DNA from: Bulleidia sp.
GTDB lineage: Bacteria > Bacillota_I > Bacilli_A > Erysipelotrichales > Erysipelotrichaceae
Assembly: GCA_016293365.1 (NCBI GenBank)
Contig: JAEDEK010000061.1
Location: 1-11,236 of the forward strand
Reading direction: 5' to 3'
Length of the DNA: 11,236 bases
How positions within the stretch are numbered: position 1 is the first letter of the stretch; each line of letters begins with the position of its first letter. Both the position numbers and the translations under genes were made by a program. Shown in pieces: positions 1 through 6,789 of the stretch. The notes below the pieces were generated by a model that did not search any database, was not told the DNA's origin, and saw only the letters and a list, made by a program, of their open reading frames with translations.

Positions 1-70
1 TGGTGTTCGTTGGTTTTTGGATTCCTATCCTATGCCTATGTCTCTTAACTTAATGGCATTGGAAATCAGT
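1..70. other. Left-edge sequence, no supported gene
   Basis: This is the stretch downstream of the EIIC-like gene stop codon (71-73, TAA on the minus strand). It holds three imperfect iterations of CCTAT (from 24, 29 and 35) and no hairpin followed by a T-tract in either direction. On the plus strand all three frames are open from the window edge for about 45 nt or more, and one stays open to a TAA at 92-94. The 3' end of a convergent gene entering from the left is therefore possible but cannot be shown. Confidence 0.3.
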
Positions 71-1222
71 TTACTGTTTTTCACCTTTATATAACGAAAT
101 GACAAATGGAAGATAGAGGAGCATGGATATCAGAATACAGACAGCAGATGCGAGCACCGCACGGAAATCAAGTCCTGTGGCAAGCCATGCGCCAAGCGGT
201 CCTGGAAGCATCCATGGAGACATGAGTCTGGATGGTTTGATATAGCCCCTTGCAGTTGCAAGATACATGATCACGCCACTGACTAACGGTACAGAAACAT
301 ACGGGAAAACAAGCTTCTTTCTGTTTTTCAGAATGATTTCATCCAGAATCAGTTCATCCTGATTGAACAGTGTTTCCTGTACGCATTTCAGTGCAGTAAA
401 TCTGTCGCCTGTGCGGTTGATCATAACAGCGTCCAGTGCAAGTCCAAGACAGGCACCAGCACCACCAACCCATACAAACCAGTGATAGAATGATTCGGTT
501 GTAATAAACGGATATGCACCCTTATGGAAGAAATAATACAGGTTGGCAAGCGACATATAGATCCAGAATGGCCTGATCACAGCTCTTGCGATTTTCGGCA
601 GCTGCGGGAAATACAGTTTCCCGACCGTTGTTACAACAATCAATGCAGTCACAAATACAAGAGAATCCATCGCATGAGCAACCCACAGGAAAACCGAACG
701 GATTACTGGGAAAAACAGAGGAGACAGAAATGCGATGAAAAGTCCAAGAAGCATTGTTCCAATACAAGGAAACAGATCAGACAGGTAGATTTCCGCCTGA
801 TGAGGCATCAACCTGTTATCAAAGCGGAATCTGGCAAGAAAACCATAGATCTCTCCCAGTACAATGGAAAGAATCAGCCAGATGGCATAATCCTTTAACG
901 GTTTATCCAGCAGTGTCTGATAAGAGCATAGAAAACATACAAATACCGTTGCCAGTCCACATGCAGAGCCGGATGCACCAAGGCTTCTGGCAATTCCGGA
1001 AGAGATGCAGTATACATAGGATGCCATCATGATCATGATCGCAATCGAAGAAAGCTGTCCCATCGGATAGGATGTGGCATATTTTGCTAAGAGCAGTGAT
1101 ACCCCGATACACACCCAGAATACAAGCAGTTTCTGCAGGGATTCGCGTAATATGACAATATGTCTTTCCTTAGCAGCCTGTTCGAACAGAGCGTTGCATT
1201 TATCAATCGTACTATTCAGCAT
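71..1222 (-). CDS. Divergent PTS EIIC-like membrane protein (lactose/cellobiose family)
   Basis: A 383-residue polytopic membrane protein with about eight to ten hydrophobic segments. The C-terminal half (residues 245-378) follows the lactose/cellobiose-type PTS permease EIIC pattern: a GGAGACLGL block at 253-261 where the family usually has GGSGATLGL, then FN-x-x-E at 286-290, a P-x-x-x-PL segment near 307-313, and a YLPF segment near the end. These proteins normally carry a beta-glucoside or chitobiose across the membrane while it is phosphorylated by EIIB. The protein is shorter than usual for CelB/ChbC (about 430-450 residues, from memory), and two signature loops are altered: the W-F-F-G-I-H-G region reads LYFPQLP (203-209), and the N-E-P...F-G-x-P region reads QDELILDEI (288-296). 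No EIIA or EIIB gene is in the window. The start ATG at 1222 has an AAAGAGG site 5 nt upstream. It lies 75 nt after the YitT gene and may have its own promoter. It could be a transporter of non-PTS function. Family membership is fairly sure; substrate unknown. Confidence 0.75.
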   Translation of the reverse strand: MLNSTIDKCNALFEQAAKERHIVILRESLQKLLVFWVCIGVSLLLAKYATSYPMGQLSSIAIMIMMASYVYCISSGIARSLGASGSACGLATVFVCFLCSYQTLLDKPLKDYAIWLILSIVLGEIYGFLARFRFDNRLMPHQAEIYLSDLFPCIGTMLLGLFIAFLSPLFFPVIRSVFLWVAHAMDSLVFVTALIVVTTVGKLYFPQLPKIARAVIRPFWIYMSLANLYYFFHKGAYPFITTESFYHWFVWVGGAGACLGLALDAVMINRTGDRFTALKCVQETLFNQDELILDEIILKNRKKLVFPYVSVPLVSGVIMYLATARGYIKPSRLMSPWMLPGPLGAWLATGLDFRAVLASAVCILISMLLYLPFVISLYKGEKQ

Positions 1223-1245
1223 ATAACCTCTTTCCTACAGACTTC

Positions 1246-1275
1246 ATTTAACCATATTTTTACATCTGCATGCAA
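1246..1275 (-). promoter_or_regulatory. Candidate promoter for the EIIC-like gene
   Basis: Reading the minus strand, TTGCAT (1275-1270) is followed after 18 nt by TTAAAT (1251-1246), about 24 nt before the start codon at 1222. The match is moderate in an AT-rich gap, so it is only a candidate. Readthrough from the upstream operon is equally possible because no clear terminator separates the two genes. Confidence 0.25.
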
Positions 1276-1297
1276 GAAGCAGGGACTTAAGATTGTC

Positions 1298-2161
1298 TTA
1301 ATCCTTCCTTATCGTATCTTCCGGTCTTCTCAGTTTGTAGTTGCCGGAATAGGCAGCCTGTACATTTTCAAGAACAATGAATGCCCGTGGATCTGTTTTC
1401 AGAATTGCTTCCTTACAGGAACTGACTTTTTCATAAGGAACAACAGAAACGATGACGCTGATCGGATTGTTCATATAGCCGCTTTCCCCATGCAGAACAG
1501 ACAGTCCACAGTCTTCTTCATGCAGTAATGTCTGTCGGATCTTTTCAGACTCCAAAGAGAAAATCATCATCTTGACTTCATGTTTCTGGGCAACAACAAT
1601 TCGATCCATTGTCAAAGAACACGAGATGATCAGTACAATGCCGTATACAAATGACAAAGCATTATCCGACTGAAACTGTCCCAGCAAGACGAGCCCATCA
1701 AATAAACCGACAAGAAAGGCAGTCGACAGACCGAATCTTTTGTTGAGGATGATCGCAATGATATCAAGTCCACCACAGGAGCCGTTTCCCCTCAGGATCA
1801 GACCACCACCTGTACCAAGCAGTACACCGGCAATCACAGATCCAAGAAGCAGATCCGATTTCAGGATCGACATGAACGTAAAACGGGAAAAGATTTCCAG
1901 AAGAACCGGAAAAACCAGTGCAGAAAACAGTGTCTTGGAAGCAAACTTTTTCCCAACCATAAAGTAGGCAAGGGAAAAAAGAATGACATTCAGAATCATG
2001 ACCCATACCGAAAGCCGAATCGGAATCAGTGCATTCAGGATTCTGCCAAGACCTGATGTACCGCCAAGAGAAATGGAAAGTGGCAGTGCCACCATACCGA
2101 CGGCAACGGCACAGAAGATATTACCGACGGTAAGAAGAATCAGATCGGTGCATTTTTTCAT
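1298..2161 (-). CDS. YitT family membrane protein with C-terminal DUF2179 domain
   Basis: A 287-residue protein. The first about 200 residues are strongly hydrophobic with several membrane segments and glycine-rich family motifs: GGTSGLGRILN near residue 30 and NGSCGGLDIIAIILNKRFG near 125-145. The remaining about 85 residues are a soluble cytoplasmic DUF2179 domain ending with the AFIVLENVQ...G motif. YitT/YvjA proteins are widespread in Bacillota; their molecular role is not established, although transport has been suggested. I choose ATG at 2161 over the in-frame GTG at 2170 because the GGAG of TCTGGAG lies 8 nt before the ATG but abuts the GTG. The gene is 52 nt downstream of the M18 gene, across a hairpin, and overlaps a small ORF in another frame. 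The TAA stop lies inside a short inverted repeat (TTAAGA-N3-TCTTAA, 1287-1301) that lacks a T-tract. Confidence 0.88.
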   Translation of the reverse strand: MKKCTDLILLTVGNIFCAVAVGMVALPLSISLGGTSGLGRILNALIPIRLSVWVMILNVILFSLAYFMVGKKFASKTLFSALVFPVLLEIFSRFTFMSILKSDLLLGSVIAGVLLGTGGGLILRGNGSCGGLDIIAIILNKRFGLSTAFLVGLFDGLVLLGQFQSDNALSFVYGIVLIISCSLTMDRIVVAQKHEVKMMIFSLESEKIRQTLLHEEDCGLSVLHGESGYMNNPISVIVSVVPYEKVSSCKEAILKTDPRAFIVLENVQAAYSGNYKLRRPEDTIRKD

Positions 2162-2201
2162 AGATTTCACTCCAGACAGAAAAGACCAATGGGTAACCCA
2201 T
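2121..2201 (-). CDS. Possible 26-residue small ORF between the M18 and yitT-like genes
   Basis: Right after the M18 stop codon lies AAGGAGG (2212-2206), the best Shine-Dalgarno match in the operon, followed 4 nt later by an ATG (2201-2199). The frame runs 26 codons, beginning MGYPLVFSVW, and stops with TAA at 2123-2121, 41 nt into the YitT gene in a different frame. The start codon sits inside the inverted repeat at 2187-2203. The peptide is not recognisable. It may be a leader whose translation opens the message for yitT initiation, or the Shine-Dalgarno site may be a remnant with no real product. There is no evidence of conservation from one sequence, so confidence that it is a coding gene is low. 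Confidence 0.3.
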   Translation of the reverse strand: MGYPLVFSVWSEIYEKMHRSDSSYRR

Positions 2202-2203
2202 TG
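2187..2203 (-). repeat. Inverted repeat (hairpin) in the M18-yitT gap
   Basis: On the transcript strand the sequence CAATGGGTTACCCATTG forms a perfect 7-bp stem with a 3-nt loop. It is followed by GTCTTTTCTGTC, which is too interrupted for a strong intrinsic terminator. Because the stem covers the ATG of the small ORF and lies just after its Shine-Dalgarno site, a translational or mRNA-processing role is more plausible than termination, though weak attenuation cannot be excluded. Confidence 0.5.
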
Positions 2204-2213
2204 ATCCTCCTTA

Positions 2214-3587
2214 TCATTTCATATCTTTCAGGAATGCAATATAGGCTCTATATGCTTCGTATACATCTGCCTTGGAAACAACTTCGAATGGAGCATGCAT
2301 GTTCTGTACACAGATACCGGCATCGATGACATCCATGTTCTTGTTTGCCATGATGTAGGCGATTGTTCCGCCTCCACCGACATCAACCTTACCGAGTTCA
2401 CATGTCTGATAATAACAGTCATTATCATCCATGACGCGGCGGATCTTCGCCATGTATTCCGCATTGGCATCATTGGAACCGCCTTTTCCACGGGAACCTG
2501 TGAACTTGTTGAAGCAGATGCCCTTTCCAAAATATGCTGTGTTCTTTGCTTCTGTCACTTCTGGATATAACGGATCAAAGGCTACAGAAACATCACTGGA
2601 AAGCATCATGGAATGATCCATCGTATCATTGAACGCAGTAAGAGATGTTTCATTCTGCATTTCCAGCATTCTTGCAACGACATGGTCAAAGTAGGCAGAC
2701 TGCATACCTGTATTACCGACAGAACCGATTTCTTCCTTGTCAACAAGGATGACGCAGGATGTTCTTTCCGGTGTTCCTTCATAGTCAAGTGCTGCACGTA
2801 AGGAAGTATAGGCACAGACACGGTCATCATGTCCATAACCCATGATCATGGAGCGGTCCAGGCCATAGTCTCTTGCCTTACCGGCAGGTACGACTTCGAT
2901 TTCAGCAGAGATAAAATCATCTTCTTCAATATCATACTTTTCCTTGAGCAGGTTGAGCAGATAGGTCTTGACCGGATCCTTTTCGACATCCTTTGCCGGA
3001 ATGGAGGCAACAAGTACATCCAGTGCTTCCCCTTCCACAACCTTGTCTGCTGTCTTGCTCATCTGAGCAGCAGCCAGATGAATCAGCAGGTCGGAGATAC
3101 CTACAACAGGATCGTTGTCATCATCACCGATATTGATATCAATGACTGTACCGTCCTTTTTCACAACAACACCAGCCAGTGCCATCGGACGGGCAACCCA
3201 CTGATATTTCTTGATACCGCCATAATAATGGGTATCCATCAGGCAAAGACCATTGGATTCATATAACGGATTCTGCTTGATATCTGTTCTTGGAGAGTCA
3301 ATGTGGGCACCAAGCAGATTCATGCCTTCTCTGATCGGCTTTTCACCGATGATGAACGCAAGGAAGTTCTTTCCCTTATTTGTGGAATATACACGATCTC
3401 CAGGATGAAGTTCCTTCACATCAGCAAGGTTGACAAATCCTGCTGCTTCCGCTGCCTTTACGGCATTGATTGTGAAGGCTCTTTCTGTTTTGGATGCAGA
3501 AAGGAAGTTCATATAGTCCTGATTAAAGGACATCAGTTCTGCCATCTGCTTTTCATCGAGTTTTTCCCAGACTGTTTTTTTAGACAT
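2214..3587 (-). CDS. M18 family zinc aminopeptidase
   Basis: A 457-residue cytoplasmic metallopeptidase of family M18 (aminopeptidase I type), which removes N-terminal residues from peptides using a two-metal site; members usually form dodecameric tetrahedral shells. The full set of family motifs is visible: AHIDSPR (His95, Asp97) for the first metal ligand, GHDDRV (Asp254/Asp255), DKEEIG (Glu285/Glu286, catalytic base and ligand), LSSDV (Asp332) and NMHAPFE (His431) near the C-terminus. Length is normal, so it is intact despite the neighbouring duplication. The start ATG at 3587 is set by AAAGAGGA, with the AGAGGA core (3593-3598) 5 nt away; this site lies in the 13-nt gap after the stop codon of the upstream HflX reading frame. 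The first 35 codons are repeated at 4879-4983 at the head of a chimeric gene. Peptide recycling is the likely role; substrate specificity is not readable from the sequence. Confidence 0.95.
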   Translation of the reverse strand: MSKKTVWEKLDEKQMAELMSFNQDYMNFLSASKTERAFTINAVKAAEAAGFVNLADVKELHPGDRVYSTNKGKNFLAFIIGEKPIREGMNLLGAHIDSPRTDIKQNPLYESNGLCLMDTHYYGGIKKYQWVARPMALAGVVVKKDGTVIDINIGDDDNDPVVGISDLLIHLAAAQMSKTADKVVEGEALDVLVASIPAKDVEKDPVKTYLLNLLKEKYDIEEDDFISAEIEVVPAGKARDYGLDRSMIMGYGHDDRVCAYTSLRAALDYEGTPERTSCVILVDKEEIGSVGNTGMQSAYFDHVVARMLEMQNETSLTAFNDTMDHSMMLSSDVSVAFDPLYPEVTEAKNTAYFGKGICFNKFTGSRGKGGSNDANAEYMAKIRRVMDDNDCYYQTCELGKVDVGGGGTIAYIMANKNMDVIDAGICVQNMHAPFEVVSKADVYEAYRAYIAFLKDMK

Positions 3588-4884
3588 ATTGTTCCTCTTT
3601 CTATATGCGATACATCCGGAATGCCTGTACGTATTCCCGCGGTCCGGAAACGATGATTTTCATCCCGTCTTCCAGATGTTTCTGTACGGTAATTGCACAT
3701 ACCTTCCGGTACTCATCAAACATTCCTATTTTATCATATGGAAGAAAAACCGCACAGGTTTCTTCTTCCGGATACAGCTTTTCAATAATGGCATCCAGCA
3801 GCTGCGTAATACCTGTATGATTCACACACGATGTTTTCAGCCGACAGAAATCTGCTGATGCATCGCCGATATCCACTTTGTTTCCAACCCGTACAACCGG
3901 AATATCCTGCGCATGGATCTGCTGCAGAGTATCTTCCACAGCACGGATTTTATGTTGTCCATCCGGATCAGAAACATCTATGACATGGACCAGCAGATCT
4001 GCTTCCACGGCAGAAGACAGTGTCGAATGAAACGCCTTCAGCAAAGGATCCGGTAAGTCAGAAACAAAACCGACCGTATCATATAACAGAAAGCCATAAC
4101 CTCGATACTGGATGGAGCGCACGGATGTATCCAGAGTAGCAAACAGCATATCCACTGCTTCCACAGGGTTTCCATTCTGTGCACATTCCTGTAGAATACT
4201 GTTCATCAAAGAACTTTTTCCGGCATTGGTATAACCGATCAGCGCTACTCTTTTCAGCAGTGTTTTGGATCTTCTTCTCTCATCCCGGTTTCTTCTGTTT
4301 TCAATTTCTGCAAGCTCTTTTTTCAGTTCGGCAATTCTGTTCCGATAGGTACGTGCAATCACAGATGAGCGCATTTCTCCTGCGCCTCTGTTTTTCACGC
4401 CTCCACCTCTGCTCCTTTCCTCACTTCCACCTTCACTGACGGCTTTTGGAAGTGCATACTGAAGTCTTGCCATTTCCACCTGCAGTTTTGCCTGCCTGCT
4501 TCTTGCTCGATAAGCAAAGATATCCAGAATCAGTGATGTTCGGTCAATGACATTGATTCCGATCTGCTCGGATATGCGATGTGCCATCTGCACAGTCAGA
4601 CTGTTGAAAAAAACAACCAGCTGTGCATCCGTATTCTCCACAAGAAGCCGTAGTTCTTCTATCTTTCCTTTCCTAAAAGCCGTATTTCGGTCAATGGAGT
4701 CAGATGTCTGCGTCAGTTTTTCCACAATTTCATAGCCGCATGCTTCACATAAACGTTCACATTCTTCCATGGAGGATGCAAAGGATTTCTGTTGTGATCT
4801 CAGACAGATCCCCGCAAGAATGACCTTTTTCATACAATCGGTACACGGTGCGGCCTGAGGCAGCTGTATGGATCCAGGTTCTGT
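3483..4884. repeat. Tandem duplication, copy 1 (1,402 bp, period 1,396)
   Basis: This copy runs from codon 35 of the intact M18 gene, through its start and ribosome binding site and the whole second HflX reading frame, to the TTCTGT word at 4879-4884. It matches 4879-6280 at a constant offset of 1,396, and I found no substitution or indel on reading the two side by side. Outside the ends the match stops at once (3482 T versus 4878 G). The copies share the 6-bp TTCTGT, which occurs at 3483, 4879 and 6275. Confidence 0.95.
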
Positions 4885-4983
4885 TTTGGATGCAGAAAGG
4901 AAGTTCATATAGTCCTGATTAAAGGACATCAGTTCTGCCATCTGCTTTTCATCGAGTTTTTCCCAGACTGTTTTTTTAGACAT
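3601..4983 (-). CDS. Chimeric M18 N-terminus::HflX GTPase (second hflX copy)
   Basis: A 460-residue frame created by the tandem duplication. Residues 1-35 equal the start of the M18 aminopeptidase. Residues 36-50 (PGSIQLPQAAPCTDC) come from the 3' tail of the Pat-like GNAT gene read in the HflX frame. Residues 51-460 equal the complete HflX at 4997-6229, with Walker A GYTNAGKSS, DTVGF and NKVD motifs intact. The start at 4983 carries the same AAAGAGGA ribosome binding site as the real M18 gene and lies 13 nt after the upstream hflX stop. The native hflX ATG (4833) is still present inside, but it has no Shine-Dalgarno site and has lost the upstream GNAT frame it normally overlaps, so translation probably starts at the M18 codon. 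Only the first 35 of 457 M18 residues are present, without any catalytic motif, so the product would be an N-terminally extended HflX. Whether the extension allows ribosome binding is unknown. A misassembly would also give this picture. Confidence 0.8.
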   Translation of the reverse strand: MSKKTVWEKLDEKQMAELMSFNQDYMNFLSASKTEPGSIQLPQAAPCTDCMKKVILAGICLRSQQKSFASSMEECERLCEACGYEIVEKLTQTSDSIDRNTAFRKGKIEELRLLVENTDAQLVVFFNSLTVQMAHRISEQIGINVIDRTSLILDIFAYRARSRQAKLQVEMARLQYALPKAVSEGGSEERSRGGGVKNRGAGEMRSSVIARTYRNRIAELKKELAEIENRRNRDERRRSKTLLKRVALIGYTNAGKSSLMNSILQECAQNGNPVEAVDMLFATLDTSVRSIQYRGYGFLLYDTVGFVSDLPDPLLKAFHSTLSSAVEADLLVHVIDVSDPDGQHKIRAVEDTLQQIHAQDIPVVRVGNKVDIGDASADFCRLKTSCVNHTGITQLLDAIIEKLYPEEETCAVFLPYDKIGMFDEYRKVCAITVQKHLEDGMKIIVSGPREYVQAFRMYRI

Positions 4984-6280
4984 ATTGTTCCTCTTTCTAT
5001 ATGCGATACATCCGGAATGCCTGTACGTATTCCCGCGGTCCGGAAACGATGATTTTCATCCCGTCTTCCAGATGTTTCTGTACGGTAATTGCACATACCT
5101 TCCGGTACTCATCAAACATTCCTATTTTATCATATGGAAGAAAAACCGCACAGGTTTCTTCTTCCGGATACAGCTTTTCAATAATGGCATCCAGCAGCTG
5201 CGTAATACCTGTATGATTCACACACGATGTTTTCAGCCGACAGAAATCTGCTGATGCATCGCCGATATCCACTTTGTTTCCAACCCGTACAACCGGAATA
5301 TCCTGCGCATGGATCTGCTGCAGAGTATCTTCCACAGCACGGATTTTATGTTGTCCATCCGGATCAGAAACATCTATGACATGGACCAGCAGATCTGCTT
5401 CCACGGCAGAAGACAGTGTCGAATGAAACGCCTTCAGCAAAGGATCCGGTAAGTCAGAAACAAAACCGACCGTATCATATAACAGAAAGCCATAACCTCG
5501 ATACTGGATGGAGCGCACGGATGTATCCAGAGTAGCAAACAGCATATCCACTGCTTCCACAGGGTTTCCATTCTGTGCACATTCCTGTAGAATACTGTTC
5601 ATCAAAGAACTTTTTCCGGCATTGGTATAACCGATCAGCGCTACTCTTTTCAGCAGTGTTTTGGATCTTCTTCTCTCATCCCGGTTTCTTCTGTTTTCAA
5701 TTTCTGCAAGCTCTTTTTTCAGTTCGGCAATTCTGTTCCGATAGGTACGTGCAATCACAGATGAGCGCATTTCTCCTGCGCCTCTGTTTTTCACGCCTCC
5801 ACCTCTGCTCCTTTCCTCACTTCCACCTTCACTGACGGCTTTTGGAAGTGCATACTGAAGTCTTGCCATTTCCACCTGCAGTTTTGCCTGCCTGCTTCTT
5901 GCTCGATAAGCAAAGATATCCAGAATCAGTGATGTTCGGTCAATGACATTGATTCCGATCTGCTCGGATATGCGATGTGCCATCTGCACAGTCAGACTGT
6001 TGAAAAAAACAACCAGCTGTGCATCCGTATTCTCCACAAGAAGCCGTAGTTCTTCTATCTTTCCTTTCCTAAAAGCCGTATTTCGGTCAATGGAGTCAGA
6101 TGTCTGCGTCAGTTTTTCCACAATTTCATAGCCGCATGCTTCACATAAACGTTCACATTCTTCCATGGAGGATGCAAAGGATTTCTGTTGTGATCTCAGA
6201 CAGATCCCCGCAAGAATGACCTTTTTCATACAATCGGTACACGGTGCGGCCTGAGGCAGCTGTATGGATCCAGGTTCTGT
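4879..6280. repeat. Tandem duplication, copy 2 (1,402 bp, period 1,396)
   Basis: The right copy of the direct repeat. It ends in the 3' tail of the Pat-like GNAT gene at 6275-6280 (TTCTGT), where 6281 G no longer matches 4885 T. The two inferred parental sites, TTCTGTTTTGGATGCAG (3483-3499) and TTCTGTGGTGGAGCAG (6275-6290), are alike beyond the exact 6 bp. This suits slippage or microhomology-mediated joining between two nearby similar words. Confidence 0.95.
4997..6229 (-). CDS. hflX: HflX, ribosome-splitting GTPase
   Basis: A 410-residue GTPase of the HflX subfamily in the Obg-HflX group. HflX binds the 50S subunit and splits stalled or hibernating 70S ribosomes, notably after heat stress. 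The N-terminal domain shows the family block from NVIDRTSLILDIFAYRA (about 94-110) into AKLQVEMARLQYALP. A charged linker carries RGAGE (149-153; commonly RGPGE) and a helical region to about 190. The G domain has G1 GYTNAGKSS (200-208), G2 ATLDT (232-236), G3 DTVGF (252-256) and G4 NKVD (318-321). Length fits the family. The start ATG (6229) overlaps the stop of the upstream GNAT gene by four bases (ATGA) and has no Shine-Dalgarno site, so it should depend on translational coupling. This copy keeps the ancestral upstream context; a second, chimeric copy follows directly. Confidence 0.96.
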   Translation of the reverse strand: MKKVILAGICLRSQQKSFASSMEECERLCEACGYEIVEKLTQTSDSIDRNTAFRKGKIEELRLLVENTDAQLVVFFNSLTVQMAHRISEQIGINVIDRTSLILDIFAYRARSRQAKLQVEMARLQYALPKAVSEGGSEERSRGGGVKNRGAGEMRSSVIARTYRNRIAELKKELAEIENRRNRDERRRSKTLLKRVALIGYTNAGKSSLMNSILQECAQNGNPVEAVDMLFATLDTSVRSIQYRGYGFLLYDTVGFVSDLPDPLLKAFHSTLSSAVEADLLVHVIDVSDPDGQHKIRAVEDTLQQIHAQDIPVVRVGNKVDIGDASADFCRLKTSCVNHTGITQLLDAIIEKLYPEEETCAVFLPYDKIGMFDEYRKVCAITVQKHLEDGMKIIVSGPREYVQAFRMYRI

Positions 6281-6789
6281 GGTGGAGCAGGCTGATCGGA
6301 TGGTTCATTCAGCTTTTTTACATAATAGCTGACATCCTTCCATTCCCCGTTTTTATATCCGAAGTTTTCAAATACTGCCTTCTTTTCAAAACCACAGGAA
6401 AGATGCAGTTTTTCACTCATTTCATTTCCGGAAGTGATGATGGATACAACATTGACATACCCATCTTTTCTGGCAAGATCCAGAATGGCATCCATCAGTT
6501 TTCTGCCATACCCCATCCCTCTTTCATCCGGATTGAGATAGATGGAAAGATCACATGTCCAATCATATGCCTTTCTTTCATGAAAGGAAGAAAGATAGGC
6601 ATAGCCGATCAGACGGTCATCCTCCTGCATGACAATCCATGGATATTTTTCCCGGATTGTACGGATTCTTTCCAGAAATACACTCTGATCGATCGGCTTT
6701 GTTTCAAAGGTACAGCTGGAATGGGTAATATACCAGTTATACCACCACCAGCATGTAAAGGCATCCTCTTCTTTGATCATACGGATCAT
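6226..6789 (-). CDS. GNAT acetyltransferase, phosphinothricin acetyltransferase (Pat/MnaT)-like
   Basis: A 187-residue GNAT-fold enzyme that would transfer acetyl from acetyl-CoA to an amine, probably of an amino acid or analogue. The pattern fits the Pat/Bar/MnaT subgroup: NWYITHSSCTFET (18-30), YPWIVMQEDDRLIGYAY (49-65), F-x-E-R-x-A-Y (69-75), SIYLNP (82-87), the acetyl-CoA loop R90-GMGYG, GNEMSEKLHLSCGF (121-134) and K-x-G-E-W-x-D-V-S-Y-Y (146-156). The fold ends near residue 160. A proline-rich tail of 27 residues follows that I do not associate with the family; its codons are the site of the right duplication breakpoint. The gene overlaps the upstream amidohydrolase and the downstream hflX by four bases each (ATGA). 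It lacks a strong ribosome binding site, so translational coupling is likely. Proteins of this type are often called phosphinothricin acetyltransferase, but the physiological substrate may be methionine sulfone or sulfoximine, or something else. Confidence 0.9.
   Translation of the reverse strand: MIRMIKEEDAFTCWWWYNWYITHSSCTFETKPIDQSVFLERIRTIREKYPWIVMQEDDRLIGYAYLSSFHERKAYDWTCDLSIYLNPDERGMGYGRKLMDAILDLARKDGYVNVVSIITSGNEMSEKLHLSCGFEKKAVFENFGYKNGEWKDVSYYVKKLNEPSDQPAPPQNLDPYSCLRPHRVPIV

Noticed and set aside
1287..1301. Inverted repeat TTAAGA-TTG-TCTTAA at the end of the YitT gene as a terminator
   Set aside because: The 6-bp stem is AT-rich and includes the stop codon, and no run of T follows on the transcript strand. 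It is too weak to call a terminator.
2187..2203. Hairpin after the M18 gene as an intrinsic terminator
   Set aside because: The stem is only 7 bp and the following GTCTTTTCTGTC is not a proper T-tract. The next gene follows within a few tens of bases.
3483..6280. Duplication caused by a transposon or integron
   Set aside because: No transposase, no terminal inverted repeats and no target-site duplication are present. The only shared sequence at the ends is the 6-bp word also found at the junction, which fits simple microhomology joining.
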